Assembly (NCBI GenBank): GCA_910587805.1
Contig: CAJUNM010000002.1
Coordinates: forward strand, 1 to 64,000
Length of the DNA stretch: 64,000 nucleotides
Reading direction: 5' to 3'
Source of the DNA: an uncultured Christensenellaceae bacterium
GTDB lineage: Bacteria > Bacillota > Clostridia > Christensenellales > Pumilibacteraceae
The translations under genes and the position numbers were made by a program. Under the pieces are notes generated by a model that ran no database searches, was not told where the DNA came from, and was given only the letters and a program-made list of their open reading frames with translations. How positions within the stretch are numbered: the first letter of the stretch is position 1; the number at the start of each line of letters is the position of its first letter. This document shows, in pieces, positions 27,617 through 41,959 of the stretch.

Positions 27617-27656
27617 ACCTTAGAAAATCGAAAGCCTGCGCATTAAGGAGACGCTA

Positions 27657-28127
27657 ATGGATAAAGTCAAAGTGAAAATTCTTTTCGTTTGTACGGGCAA
27701 TACTTGTCGGTCGCCTATGGCGGAATTTATGTTCAAAGAATATCTCAAGGAAAAGAAATGCGGCGGGAACTTTTCGGTGTCGAGCGCGGGCTTGTACGCC
27801 GAGCGCGGCGCGGTCCTCAGCGACGGTGCGGATAAGGCGCTCGAGGCTTTGGGCGTTAAGCATACGATGCGCAAAGCGCGCATGCTCACCGTGCAGATGT
27901 GTAACGATGCAGACGTAATTATCGCCGTTACAAACGAGCACGCGCGTGCGTGCGGCGAGGGCGCGTATTCGTTCGAGCGGTTTACCGGCAGACCCGTTCT
28001 CGACCCGTACGGCGGCTCTCTGCGCGTCTATTTGGACTGCGCCGCGCAAATGCGTTCCGCATTCGACGGAATTTACGACGTTTGCGCCGACGTATACGAT
28101 AAAAAGACAAACGCTCGGAAATGCTGA
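27657..28127 (+). CDS. ywlE: Low-molecular-weight phosphatase, probable protein-arginine phosphatase
   Basis: A 156-residue LMW-PTP fold protein. The catalytic loop is VCTGNTCRSPMAE with nucleophile C12 and R18; the general acid Asp sits in RPVLDPYGGS. Residue 16 is Thr, where tyrosine-specific members have Ile or another aliphatic residue. In B. subtilis YwlE the same Thr gives specificity for phosphoarginine. Arginine phosphatase activity against McsB-type marks is therefore likely; mcsB is not in this window. AAGGAG precedes the ATG. Confidence 0.88.
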   Translation: MDKVKVKILFVCTGNTCRSPMAEFMFKEYLKEKKCGGNFSVSSAGLYAERGAVLSDGADKALEALGVKHTMRKARMLTVQMCNDADVIIAVTNEHARACGEGAYSFERFTGRPVLDPYGGSLRVYLDCAAQMRSAFDGIYDVCADVYDKKTNARKC

Positions 28128-28236
28128 CTACAGCGGACGTTGCGCCGCGTCGGACGGAAAAATATTTATTCGACACCGCCGCCGAGTAATTGGGCGTTTG
28201 CCGGATAAAATGTGGAAAAAGTGCATACTAAAACGA

Positions 28237-28265
28237 ATGACATTTTGCCGCGAATGTGGTATAAT
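28237..28265 (+). promoter_or_regulatory. Promoter of rpiB and probably the V-ATPase operon
   Basis: ATGACA at 28237-28242, a 17-base spacer, TATAAT at 28260-28265. The next genes follow with very short gaps. Confidence 0.75.
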
Positions 28266-28301
28266 GATTAGCAAGCGAAACGGAAGGACAAGGAGACGGT
28301 T

Positions 28302-28736
28302 ATGGTTTATATCGGCTGCGATCACGGCGGCGTGGAGCTTAAAAACAAATTGATCGATTATATCGAGGCTATGGGCGAAGAGGTAAAAGACCTCGGCGCT
28401 TGCACGTCCGAGTCTGTCGATTATCCGGACTACGGTTTTGCCGTGGGCGAAGCCGTGGCAAAGGACGGCGGCTCGCGCGGCATAGTTATATGCAAGACTG
28501 GCGTCGGAATGAGCATATGCGCCAACAAGGTCAAGGGCGTGCGCTGCGCGCTTTGCACTTCCGTCGATATGGGCAGGCTTTGCCGCGAGCACAACGACGC
28601 AAACGTGCTTGCGCTCGGCGCGTCCAACACGAGCGCCGAGACCGCGCTCGAGATCGCAAAGGCGTTTTTGACTGCCGAGTTTGCGGGCGGACGGCATGCT
28701 AACCGTGTCGGCAAGATCGTGAGCTACGAGGAATAA
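28302..28736 (+). CDS. rpiB: Ribose-5-phosphate isomerase B
   Basis: A 144-residue enzyme interconverting ribose 5-phosphate and ribulose 5-phosphate. It shows GCDHGGVELK, the active-site Cys in VICKTGVGMSICANK (usually CGTGIGMS) and HNDANVLALGAS. The Lys in place of Gly after the Cys is uncommon but sits next to, not on, the catalytic residue. It lies one base before the V-ATPase H-subunit gene, so the sugar isomerase probably shares its transcript. Confidence 0.92.
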   Translation: MVYIGCDHGGVELKNKLIDYIEAMGEEVKDLGACTSESVDYPDYGFAVGEAVAKDGGSRGIVICKTGVGMSICANKVKGVRCALCTSVDMGRLCREHNDANVLALGASNTSAETALEIAKAFLTAEFAGGRHANRVGKIVSYEE

Positions 28737-28737
28737 T

Positions 28738-29106
28738 ATGCCCAAAACCGATAAAAAAGCAATGACGTACGAGAGCCGCGAGGAGCTTGAAAAAAACTTC
28801 GAGACAGCCGTAAACGACATACTGTCAGCCGAGCGCGAGGCGAAGTCGATCGCAGATCAAGCGGACGAAACGGTGCGCGAGCTTTCACGCGACGCCGCCG
28901 TGCGCGAGCGGGAAATGCGCGAGGCGCATCGGCTTGCGATAAAATCGATGCGCGCCGAGGCGATAGCGGCGGCGGTCAGGGACGGAGAAAAGCAAGCCGA
29001 ACAAATAAGATCGCACGCGCAAAAGGCGGGCGACGAGCTTGTCGCGCAAAAGCAAAAACAAATACAAGAGTCGGCGGACGAACTTTTTGCCGCCGTCGGG
29101 GGCTGA
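28738..29106 (+). CDS. ntpH: V-type ATPase peripheral-stalk subunit H/G
   Basis: A 122-residue protein, nearly all charged helix (coiled coil about 15-115), with no membrane segment. Position and composition fit the G/H subunit that pairs with subunit E to form the peripheral stalk linking the catalytic head to subunit I. It starts one base after the rpiB stop. Sequence conservation in this family is low, so the call leans on context. Confidence 0.8.
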   Translation: MPKTDKKAMTYESREELEKNFETAVNDILSAEREAKSIADQADETVRELSRDAAVREREMREAHRLAIKSMRAEAIAAAVRDGEKQAEQIRSHAQKAGDELVAQKQKQIQESADELFAAVGG

Positions 29107-29116
29107 AGGATAGAGT

Positions 29117-31689
<2,573 letters not shown>

Positions 31690-32268
31690 ATGCAGGGCGA
31701 TAAGCGGCTTATCGACGATATACTCGCAACGGCGAAGGCGGCGGCGGAAGCAGCCGTGAACGAGGCGACCGAAAATAATACCGCCGCGCTCAAAAAGGTG
31801 CAGGCGGAGCTTGACGCGCAACGCGCTCAAGCCGAAGCGGAGATAAAGGCGGCGGCAGACCGCGAGCGCGCGGGCAAAGTCAAGCTCGGCGAACTCGAAG
31901 CGGGCAAGATCATGCTCGACGCCAAGCAGCGCTGCGTGAGCGCGGTGTACGACGAGGTTTACAAAAAGCTCGTCGGACTGTCTAACGAAAAATATCTTGC
32001 GCTCATGAAAAAGCTCATATCGCGGACTTGCGAGGACGGCGACGAGATAATCGCGTCGTCTGCCGACAAGAGCATTACCGACGCATGGGTGAAAAAACTC
32101 GGCGGCGAGCTTAAGAAAAAGCTGTCGCTATCCGCCGAGCGCGGCGAGTTTTCGCGCGGCGTGATACTGCGTAATCCCAAATACGACAAAAGTCTTACGT
32201 TCGACGATATAGTCGCCGAGCTGAAAGAACGGACGGTCGGCGATACCGTGGCGAGGCTCGGATTATGA
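31690..32268 (+). CDS. ntpE: V-type ATPase peripheral-stalk subunit E
   Basis: A 192-residue protein: a long Ala/Glu/Lys-rich helix (about 5-95) followed by a globular head with KQRCVSAVYDEVYKK and GEFSRGVILRNPKYDKSLTF. It forms the peripheral stalk with subunit H. Its start abuts the ntpK stop and its stop overlaps the ntpC start (ATGA). Confidence 0.9.
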   Translation: MQGDKRLIDDILATAKAAAEAAVNEATENNTAALKKVQAELDAQRAQAEAEIKAAADRERAGKVKLGELEAGKIMLDAKQRCVSAVYDEVYKKLVGLSNEKYLALMKKLISRTCEDGDEIIASSADKSITDAWVKKLGGELKKKLSLSAERGEFSRGVILRNPKYDKSLTFDDIVAELKERTVGDTVARLGL

Positions 32269-33167
32269 CGACTACGACCGTTTACGCCAATATGCTCGCC
32301 AAGTTCGAGGCGGATCGTCTTGACGACGAGCGGCTGCGCCGAATAGTCGAGGCGGGGTCGTTGAGCGAAGCGCTTAAAATGCTCGGCGACTACGGTTACC
32401 CTTCGGGCGACGGATCGGTGGACGGTTTCGTCGTGGCGGCTACGAACGAACTGATCGGGTTCGTGAGCGAGAACGCGGCGAGCGAGAGCGTAAAGAACGC
32501 ATTGCTCGCGCCGTTCGTGTATAACAACGTCAAGCTCGCGTACAAGTCTCGGTTCGTGCAAACTCCCGACGCGTATTACGATTGCGGAACGGATAACGAG
32601 GGTATAGCCCGCGGCGTGTACGACGAGCTTGAAAATAGCATTGCCGCAACGCTCGAAAAACTCGACGACGAAAACGAGCGCGCGCCGCAAAAAATAGATT
32701 TTGCGCTTACCGCGGCGATGTATAAATATGTGCTCGGATGCGGCGTCAAAAGCGTGCGTAATATGTTCGCGGCAGAAATAGACTTTAAGAACATGCTCAC
32801 TGCGGCGCGCATGATACGGCTCGGTATAAGCGGAGACGAGTTCTTGGACGGCGGACGTATAAAAAAATCGACGCTCGAGAACGTTACCGCGGACGAGTTT
32901 GCCGAAAGCTTCGAGCGCACGCCTTACGCGGAGACTGCGGCGCGCATCGCCGAGAACGGTTTTTCGGAATTGTGGCGCGCAGAGCGCGACGCCGACGAGT
33001 TTTTACTGCTCGTCACCGAACCGCTTTGCGAAAGCATAGGCGGGTACGAGCCGTTCTTGCATTACTATATAAAAACGCGCGTCGAGCTGAAAAAGATAAA
33101 AACCGCGCTCGTATGCGTCAAAACTAACGCGCGCGCCGAGTTTTATAAGCGCGTAGCAATAAAATAA
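32265..33167 (+). CDS. ntpC: V-type ATPase subunit C (rotor-top funnel)
   Basis: A 300-residue mostly helical protein of the AC39/V-ATPase C/d family, with YANMLAKFEADRL near the start and ENFFDGGRI-like DEFLDGGRIKKSTLENVT. It sits on the K ring and receives the central axle. It overlaps ntpE by four bases. Confidence 0.9.
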   Translation: MTTTTVYANMLAKFEADRLDDERLRRIVEAGSLSEALKMLGDYGYPSGDGSVDGFVVAATNELIGFVSENAASESVKNALLAPFVYNNVKLAYKSRFVQTPDAYYDCGTDNEGIARGVYDELENSIAATLEKLDDENERAPQKIDFALTAAMYKYVLGCGVKSVRNMFAAEIDFKNMLTAARMIRLGISGDEFLDGGRIKKSTLENVTADEFAESFERTPYAETAARIAENGFSELWRAERDADEFLLLVTEPLCESIGGYEPFLHYYIKTRVELKKIKTALVCVKTNARAEFYKRVAIK

Positions 33168-33226
33168 ACCGAAATTTGCGCTTTCCGTCTTTACGCGGAA
33201 AGTAAAAGCGATCAAGGATAGCATTT

Positions 33227-33550
33227 ATGGAAAAGACAGGCAAAATAGCCGTCATCGGCGACGGCGAAAGCGTCACTGCGTTTATGGCGATCGGCGCGGC
33301 GGTGTTCGGAGTAAACGACGAGTACGACGCTGCGGATACGTTGCGTCGGCTTGCAAAGTCGAACGAGTACGCAGTGATACTCGTTACCGAAAACTATGCC
33401 GCAAAGATGGAACAGCTCATGCAAAAACTCAAAGAGCGTCCGTATCCCGCGGTGCTGTGCGTGCCGGGGGCTACGGGTTCTAACGGTTTCGGCATGAAAG
33501 GCGTGCGCAAGGACGTGGAAAAAGCCGTCGGCGTGGACATTTTGCAGTGA
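33227..33550 (+). CDS. ntpF: V-type ATPase subunit F
   Basis: A 107-residue protein with the subunit F start KIAVIGDGESVTAFMAIGA and the middle YAVILVTENYA. It binds the D axle and tunes coupling. AAGGATAGC precedes the ATG. Confidence 0.92.
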   Translation: MEKTGKIAVIGDGESVTAFMAIGAAVFGVNDEYDAADTLRRLAKSNEYAVILVTENYAAKMEQLMQKLKERPYPAVLCVPGATGSNGFGMKGVRKDVEKAVGVDILQ

Positions 33551-33578
33551 AGAGCGAATAGTGAAAAGTGAAGAGTGA
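33546..33578 (+). repeat. Purine-rich GTGAAGAG repeats
   Basis: Overlapping AGTGAAGAGCG, AGTGAAAAGTG and AAGAGTGACC units between ntpF and ntpA. The function is unknown. The remaining gap to ntpA also contains ATTCGGTTATTATCCGAAAT, a small hairpin. Confidence 0.6.
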
Positions 33579-33644
33579 CCCAAACGGGCGACAATTCCCG
33601 AACAATGGTTTTCATTCGGTTATTATCCGAAATAAGAGGTATCT

Positions 33645-35399
33645 ATGGGTAAAATAATCAAGATCAGCGGACCGCTTATCGTTGCGGACGGAATGAGAGA
33701 CGTTAAAATGTACGACGTCGTGCGCGTGTCCGAAAAAGGACTGATCGGCGAAGTGATAGAACTTCGCGGCGACAAAGCGTCGATTCAGGTTTATGAAGAA
33801 ACGAGCATGCTCGGCACCGGCGAGCCTGTTGTGTCCACGGAACAGCCGCTGTCCGTAGAACTCGGACCGGGGCTTATCGGTTCGATATACGACGGTATAC
33901 AGCGTCCGCTCGAGAGCTTGTATTCGCTTTCGGGCGCGAGAATAGACCGCGGCGTCGGCGCGCCCGCGCTCGACCGCGGCAGAAAATGGGAGTTTGCGCC
34001 TGCAGTCGAAAAAGGCGACGCCGTAGAGAGCGGCGACGTATTGGGCACGGTCAAAGAAAACGAAGTCGTCGAGCATCGGATAATGGTTCCGTTCGGAGTT
34101 TCGGGCAAAGTGGAAAAAATTTCCGCGGGCGCGTTTACGGCAGAAGATACCGTCGCCGTGATTACCGACGGAAAAAAATCGCATAACGTGACCATGATTC
34201 AGCGTTGGCCGGTTCGGCGCGGCAGACCGTATAAGGAAAAGCTTCCGCCCGTAGAGCTTTTGACTACTGGACAGCGCGTTGTAGACACGTTGTTCCCCAT
34301 AGCGCGCGGCGGCGTAGCCGCCGTTCCCGGACCGTTCGGCTCGGGCAAGACCGTTTTGCAGCATGCGCTCGCCAAGTGGTCGGACGCGGATATAATAGTG
34401 TACGTCGGCTGCGGCGAACGCGGCAACGAGATGACCGACGTTTTGAACGAATTTCCCGAACTCATCGACCCTAAAACCGGTCAGCCGCTTATGAAACGCA
34501 CGGTGCTCATTGCCAACACGTCAGATATGCCGGTCGCCGCGCGCGAGGCGAGCATTTACACGGGAATAACCATTGCGGAGTATTACCGCGATATGGGCTA
34601 CTCGGTCGCGATCATGGCGGATTCCACGTCGCGTTGGGCGGAGGCTTTGCGCGAAATGAGCGGAAGACTTCAAGAGATGCCGGGCGAGGAAGGCTATCCC
34701 GCGTATCTTTCGAGCAGGCTCGCGGAGTTCTACGAGCGCGCCGGCGCTGTCAAGCTGTGCGGCAGCGCGGAACGCATCGGCTCGGTCACTGCTATAGGCG
34801 CGGTATCGCCCCCCGGCGGAGATATGTCGGAGCCTGTAAGCCAAGCTACATTGCGAATAGTAAAGGTATTTTGGGGGCTTTCGAGCGCGCTCGCGTATAA
34901 GCGGCATTTTCCCGCGATCGATTGGCTCGTGAGCTATTCGCTGTACAGCGACAGGCTGTCCGATTGGTTCGCGCGCAACGTCGACGAAAAGTTTACGGCA
35001 TACCGCGCGGAGATAAGCAGAATACTTCAGGACGAAGCGAGACTCGACGAGATAGTTCGGCTCGTAGGCATAGACGCGCTTTCGCCGCGCGACAGACTGA
35101 CTATGGAAGCGGCAAAATCGGTACGCGAAGATTATCTGCACCAAAACTCGTTCCACGAAGTGGATACGTATACGTCGCTTGCCAAGCAGTTCAAAATGCT
35201 CAAGCTCATAGTCGATTTTTATCACCGCGCGTTGCGCGCGCTCGACGACGGCGCGGGTGTGAACGCGATACTCGCATTGCCGTGCCGCGAGCAGATAGGC
35301 AGAGCGAAATACGTAAAAGAAGACGAGATCGATTCGCTCGATAAATTGCACGACGAAATGCTCAAGCAGCTTTCCGAACTCAAGAAGGAGGACGAGTGA
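33645..35399 (+). CDS. ntpA: V-type ATPase catalytic subunit A
   Basis: A 584-residue ATP-hydrolysing subunit. Near residue 230 is the P-loop GPFGSGKTV. The V-type extra domain (about 110-190, [11 protein letters not shown]) is present, and [20 protein letters not shown] and [10 protein letters not shown] are conserved landmarks. AAGAGGTATC precedes ATG. Its stop overlaps the ntpB start by one base. Confidence 0.97.
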   Translation: MGKIIKISGPLIVADGMRDVKMYDVVRVSEKGLIGEVIELRGDKASIQVYEETSMLGTGEPVVSTEQPLSVELGPGLIGSIYDGIQRPLESLYSLSGARIDRGVGAPALDRGRKWEFAPAVEKGDAVESGDVLGTVKENEVVEHRIMVPFGVSGKVEKISAGAFTAEDTVAVITDGKKSHNVTMIQRWPVRRGRPYKEKLPPVELLTTGQRVVDTLFPIARGGVAAVPGPFGSGKTVLQHALAKWSDADIIVYVGCGERGNEMTDVLNEFPELIDPKTGQPLMKRTVLIANTSDMPVAAREASIYTGITIAEYYRDMGYSVAIMADSTSRWAEALREMSGRLQEMPGEEGYPAYLSSRLAEFYERAGAVKLCGSAERIGSVTAIGAVSPPGGDMSEPVSQATLRIVKVFWGLSSALAYKRHFPAIDWLVSYSLYSDRLSDWFARNVDEKFTAYRAEISRILQDEARLDEIVRLVGIDALSPRDRLTMEAAKSVREDYLHQNSFHEVDTYTSLAKQFKMLKLIVDFYHRALRALDDGAGVNAILALPCREQIGRAKYVKEDEIDSLDKLHDEMLKQLSELKKEDE

Positions 35400-36769
35400 T
35401 GCGTAAAGAATACCGTACCGTAAAAGAGGTCGTCGGACCGTTGATGCTCGTCGAGCAGGTGGAAGGCGTAAAATACAACGAACTCGTAAAAATAACGCAG
35501 AGCGGAGACAGTGAAACTCGGCTCGGCAGAGTGCTCGAAGTGGACGGCGACAAAGCGCTCGTGCAGCTTTTCGCGCCCAGCCGCGGACTTAAGATCTCGG
35601 ACGCGAAAGCGGCGTTCACGGGCAAGGCGATAGAACTCAAAGTGTCGCACGAAATGCTCGGCAGAGTATTCGACGGTATGGGCAATCCCATAGACGGCGG
35701 CGCGGAGATATTGCCCGAAAAGAGCTTGGATATAAACAGCAGCCCAATGAATCCCGTTGCGCGCGACTACCCGAACGAGTTTATCCAAACGGGCGTCAGC
35801 GCGATCGACGGACTCAACACGCTCGTAAGAGGGCAGAAACTGCCCGTGTTTTCGGCGTCGGGCTTGCCGCATGCCGACCTCGCGGCGCAGATAGCGCGTC
35901 AATCACGAGTAAAGAACACCGACGATAAGTTCGCCGTCGTGTTCGCGGCTATGGGCATAACGTACGAGGAGAGCGACTTTTTCATAAACGATTTTCGGCG
36001 CACGGGCGCGATAGACCGCACGGTTATGTTTCTCAACCTTGCCGATGACCCCGCCGTCGAGCGTATAAACACGCCGCGTATGGCTATGACCGCGGCGGAG
36101 TACCTCGCGTTCGATTGCGATATGCACGTGCTCGTCGTCATGACGGATATAACCAACTATGCGGAAGCGCTGCGCGAGATATCGTCGGCGCGGCGCGAAG
36201 TCCCCGGTCGGCGCGGTTATCCCGGGTATATGTATACCGACCTTGCTACAATTTACGAGCGCGCGGGGCGTATACGCGGCAAAAAAGGGTCTATAACGCT
36301 TATACCGATATTGACCATGCCCGAGGAAGACAAAACGCACCCGATCCCCGATCTTACGGGTTATATCACGGAAGGGCAGATAATACTGTCGCGCGAACTG
36401 TACAAAAAAGGCATGAACCCGCCGATCGACGTGCTGCCCAGCCTATCGAGATTGAAAGATAAGGGCATAGGCAACGGCAAAACGCGCAAGGATCACGCCG
36501 ACACCATGAACCAATTGTTTTCGGCGTACGCGCGCGGCAAGGACGCAAAGGAACTGTCCGCGATATTGGGCGAAGCCGCGTTATCGGACGTGGATGTTCT
36601 GTACGCCAAGTTCGCAGAAGAATTTGAAAAGCAGTATATCAATCAAGGTTTCAACGAGAACCGCAGTATAGAGCAAACGCTCGATATCGGTTGGAAACTG
36701 CTCAAAATTTTGCCGCGATCGGAATTGAAGAGAATACGCGACGAATATTTGGACGAATTTCTGAAATAG
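35399..36769 (+). CDS. ntpB: V-type ATPase regulatory subunit B
   Basis: A 456-residue non-catalytic partner of A, with [17 protein letters not shown] at the start, [15 protein letters not shown] in place of a P-loop, and [27 protein letters not shown] 35399 is preferred over GTG 35396 because AAGGAGG is 7 bases before it. The D gene, normally immediately next, is 583 bases away because of an inserted cassette. Confidence 0.96.
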   Translation: MRKEYRTVKEVVGPLMLVEQVEGVKYNELVKITQSGDSETRLGRVLEVDGDKALVQLFAPSRGLKISDAKAAFTGKAIELKVSHEMLGRVFDGMGNPIDGGAEILPEKSLDINSSPMNPVARDYPNEFIQTGVSAIDGLNTLVRGQKLPVFSASGLPHADLAAQIARQSRVKNTDDKFAVVFAAMGITYEESDFFINDFRRTGAIDRTVMFLNLADDPAVERINTPRMAMTAAEYLAFDCDMHVLVVMTDITNYAEALREISSARREVPGRRGYPGYMYTDLATIYERAGRIRGKKGSITLIPILTMPEEDKTHPIPDLTGYITEGQIILSRELYKKGMNPPIDVLPSLSRLKDKGIGNGKTRKDHADTMNQLFSAYARGKDAKELSAILGEAALSDVDVLYAKFAEEFEKQYINQGFNENRSIEQTLDIGWKLLKILPRSELKRIRDEYLDEFLK

Positions 36770-36804
36770 CTTATTCGTTGTTGTCAAGCTTGATAACGGT
36801 TACG

Positions 36805-36863
36805 CTCTCGTTGTCCCCATTTGGGGAAAATGTCGGCGAGGAACGAGCCGACAAAAGGGGCAT
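36805..36863 (+). repeat. Left inverted repeat of the DUF559 cassette
   Basis: Two adjacent hairpins: TCCCC/GGGGA (36814-36827) and TGTCGGC/GCCGACA (36831-36853). Read inverted, the segment matches 37239-37297, including an exact CTCTCGTTGTCCCC. Confidence 0.8.
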
Positions 36864-36883
36864 GACAGGGAGATAGTTGTTAT

Positions 36884-37238
36884 ATGTCGTTTGAATATAA
36901 CAAAAACAATAAAACATTTGCTCAGACTTTGCGTGCGAATATGACCAAGGAAAAGCGCAAACTATGGTTTATGTTTTTAAGTAAATTGCCGATAAAGGTT
37001 CGCAGACAAAAGATGATCGGTAATTATATCCTCGATTTTTATTGCGCTAAGGCTAAAACCGCAATCGAAATAGACGGGTCGCAGCATTACGAATGACGGC
37101 GTCGCAGGAGATAAAGAACGAGACGAATTTTTACAAGCCAACGGCATATCGGTGCTTCGATATAGCAATCGCGATGTGAATGAAAATTTTAACGGCGTTT
37201 GCGAAGATATTTTTAGGAAATTACAACCGATACGTTAA
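36884..37238 (+). pseudogene. DUF559 (Vsr-like) endonuclease-domain gene with a frameshift
   Basis: The first frame (36884-37096) encodes 70 residues: TFAQTLRANMTKEKRKLW, KVRRQKMIGNYILDFYC and AIEIDGSQHYE, the core of DUF559, a fold related to very-short-patch-repair endonucleases. It meets TGA directly after QHYE. The family continues in the +1 frame (37095-37238): DKERDEFLQANGISVLRYSN and a final helix, ending TAA. Joined, the product is about 118 residues, the normal family length. This is either a one-base insertion or an unrecognised frameshift. The stretch is more AT-rich than the ATPase genes around it and is bracketed by inverted hairpin repeats, so it was probably acquired as a unit. 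Confidence 0.8.
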
Positions 37239-37297
37239 AAAGCCCCTTTGTCACCTCGCAAGCTCGGTGACGTTTCCCCAAAAGGGGACAACGAGAG
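37239..37297 (-). repeat. Right inverted repeat of the DUF559 cassette
   Basis: A mirror copy of 36805-36863 with hairpins GTCACC/GGTGAC (37250-37271) and TCCCC/GGGGA (37275-37288). The first stem differs from the left copy at two base pairs, and both sides of each pair have changed together. Confidence 0.8.
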
Positions 37298-37351
37298 TTT
37301 TTGAGTATAACTGCTCGACATTTATTTTTTATATCGTTATAGGTAATCCAT

Positions 37352-37969
37352 ATGGCACGGTTAAACGTAAATCCCACGCGCATGGAACTGCGCAGATTAA
37401 AAGACAGGCTCAAGACCGCCGAGCGCGGGCACAAGCTGCTTAAAGACAAGTCGGACGAAATGGTTCGGCAGTTTCTCGTTTTGATAAAAGAGAATAAGCG
37501 GTTACGCGAGGAACTTGAGGGCGATATTGCCGACGCGTTGCGCACGTTCGCGCTGTCCGCATCCGCGCCGCTCGACGTTGTGCAAGCGATTGCGTTGCCC
37601 ACGCTCACCGCGACGATAAACGTGGGAACGAAGAACGTAATGGGCGTGGACGTGCCGTATATGCAAACCGCGCGCACGGGCGACGTAAAACTGCCGTATG
37701 CGCTTTGCGCCGCGCCTGCCGAACTTGACGACGCCGTGCTAAAGCTTATCGAGCTTACCGACAAAATACTCCATCTCGCCGAGGTCGAAAAAACGTGCAA
37801 TATGCTCGCCGACGAAATAGAAAAGAACAGACGCCGCGTTAACGCGCTCGAATACGTTATGATCCCGCAATTGCAAGAGACTATCAAGTATATACTCATG
37901 AAACTCGACGAGAACGAGCGCGCATCGATTATCAGATTGATGAAAGTAAAAGAACTGAACAAATCATGA
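37352..37969 (+). CDS. ntpD: V-type ATPase central-axle subunit D
   Basis: A 205-residue protein, two long helices with a small middle domain. It begins LNVNPTRMELRRLKDRLK and ends with a helix containing RRRVNALEYVMIPQLQETI, both typical of subunit D. It turns inside the A3B3 head. The ribosome site before ATG is weak (GGTAATCC). It is last in the operon; a terminator follows at 38134. Confidence 0.95.
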   Translation: MARLNVNPTRMELRRLKDRLKTAERGHKLLKDKSDEMVRQFLVLIKENKRLREELEGDIADALRTFALSASAPLDVVQAIALPTLTATINVGTKNVMGVDVPYMQTARTGDVKLPYALCAAPAELDDAVLKLIELTDKILHLAEVEKTCNMLADEIEKNRRRVNALEYVMIPQLQETIKYILMKLDENERASIIRLMKVKELNKS

Positions 37970-38133
37970 TATTATAATCGTCTGCCGCATACAAGCTCTC
38001 TCCTAAGGTGAATATTCGAGGAACGAGCGAGCATGCGAACGTTTTCTGCGCACTGAAGAATCGCCGCTATAGAACAATAAATCAACAATTCATTTGACGC
38101 CTCACGCAAACATAGCATAAAACACAAGCCGAC

Positions 38134-38168
38134 AAAACGGAAAGACATACACCTCTTTCCGTTTTCGT
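38134..38168 (+). terminator. Rho-independent terminator of the V-ATPase operon
   Basis: AAAACGGAAAG pairs with CTTTCCGTTTT around a 10-base loop, ending in TTTTC. Confidence 0.8.
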
Positions 38169-38217
38169 ATTTGGGAATTTAATTCTTAATTTATCTCGGT
38201 GCGCATAACTATATAAC

Positions 38218-38847
38218 ATGAATTCCGGCAAAAAAGTTTTTATAATGTTGCTTGCGGCGGTCGCCGCTGTTATCACGTTTTTGAGCGCGTGCGCTACCGA
38301 TCTTACCGAAAACGTAAGCGAGATACGGCGCGGATATTTCAGCGCCGAGGACGACGTAATGACGGTTACCGTCGTATCGGGCATGCGCGAACGAAACTAC
38401 GTTGCGGACGGCGTAGCGGGCGAGCTTGTTCCGTACACGCTCGTAACGGTCGTGCCTAAAACGTTCGATCCCGATGCTACATACACATACGCCGTGAGCG
38501 CAAACGGCGCGAGCTACGGAGGAACTATGAAAGTTCATCCGTTCGCGGCGTCGTTCTCGGCGGAAGTCGAAGCGGAACTTACGGGCGAAATAACGGTGAC
38601 GGTGAACGATCGCGAATACGCGCCCGTCGATATGACCGGCGACGGCGTTTCGTTCGACAAAGCGATCGACGCGGCTAAAACGGAGCTTAAGCCCGAAGAC
38701 GGGTACGAAGTGCGTGCGCGTATGATAAAAAACCCGATAGGCGACGGGTTGTGCTGGCACGTGGCGTACTACTTCCGCAGCGGGAAACAGAGCGGCGTAC
38801 TGCTCGATCCCATCGACTTGAACACGCTCGCGAAAAAGACCGATTAA
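38218..38847 (+). CDS. Lipoprotein of unknown function
   Basis: A 209-residue protein with a signal peptide ending in lipobox LSAC (C25). The mature part looks like a beta-rich secreted domain (VMTVTVVSGMRERNY, YTYAVSANGASYGGTM, then GYEVRARMIKNPIGDGLCWH). No family is recognised. No ribosome site is visible before ATG 38218. It stands alone between the ATPase terminator and the promoter at 38893. Confidence 0.65.
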   Translation: MNSGKKVFIMLLAAVAAVITFLSACATDLTENVSEIRRGYFSAEDDVMTVTVVSGMRERNYVADGVAGELVPYTLVTVVPKTFDPDATYTYAVSANGASYGGTMKVHPFAASFSAEVEAELTGEITVTVNDREYAPVDMTGDGVSFDKAIDAAKTELKPEDGYEVRARMIKNPIGDGLCWHVAYYFRSGKQSGVLLDPIDLNTLAKKTD

Positions 38848-38892
38848 ACGTAAAAAAATTTCCGAATTAAAAATTTCGCAATAAAAAAACGC

Positions 38893-38921
38893 TTGTATAT
38901 ACCGAATTTTTGTGTTATAAT
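38893..38921 (+). promoter_or_regulatory. Promoter placing +1 at the start codon of the next gene
   Basis: TTGTAT at 38893-38898, a 17-base spacer and TATAAT at 38916-38921, only 6 bases before ATG 38928. Confidence 0.75.
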
Positions 38922-38927
38922 AGGTCA

Positions 38928-41704
<2,777 letters not shown>

Positions 41705-41959
41705 GCGCACTCGCACAGTCTAATGCGACGATTTTGCTGTAAATTTCGCTTTCGGCGGCGTTGCTTGTCCTCGCCGTAGCGGCGCTACGACTTCGGACAA
41801 TGCGTCTTGCCGAAAACAAAATTCACGGACGCAACTTCGCCGCGTCGTCTATGCTCGTGCGCTCGAAAAAACGTAAAAATACTTGTTATAGATGCGAACA
41901 GAACCTTATAAAAGCGTTTTTGGCGCAGAAATGTAAAATTATCCTTATAAGGAAGCGAA

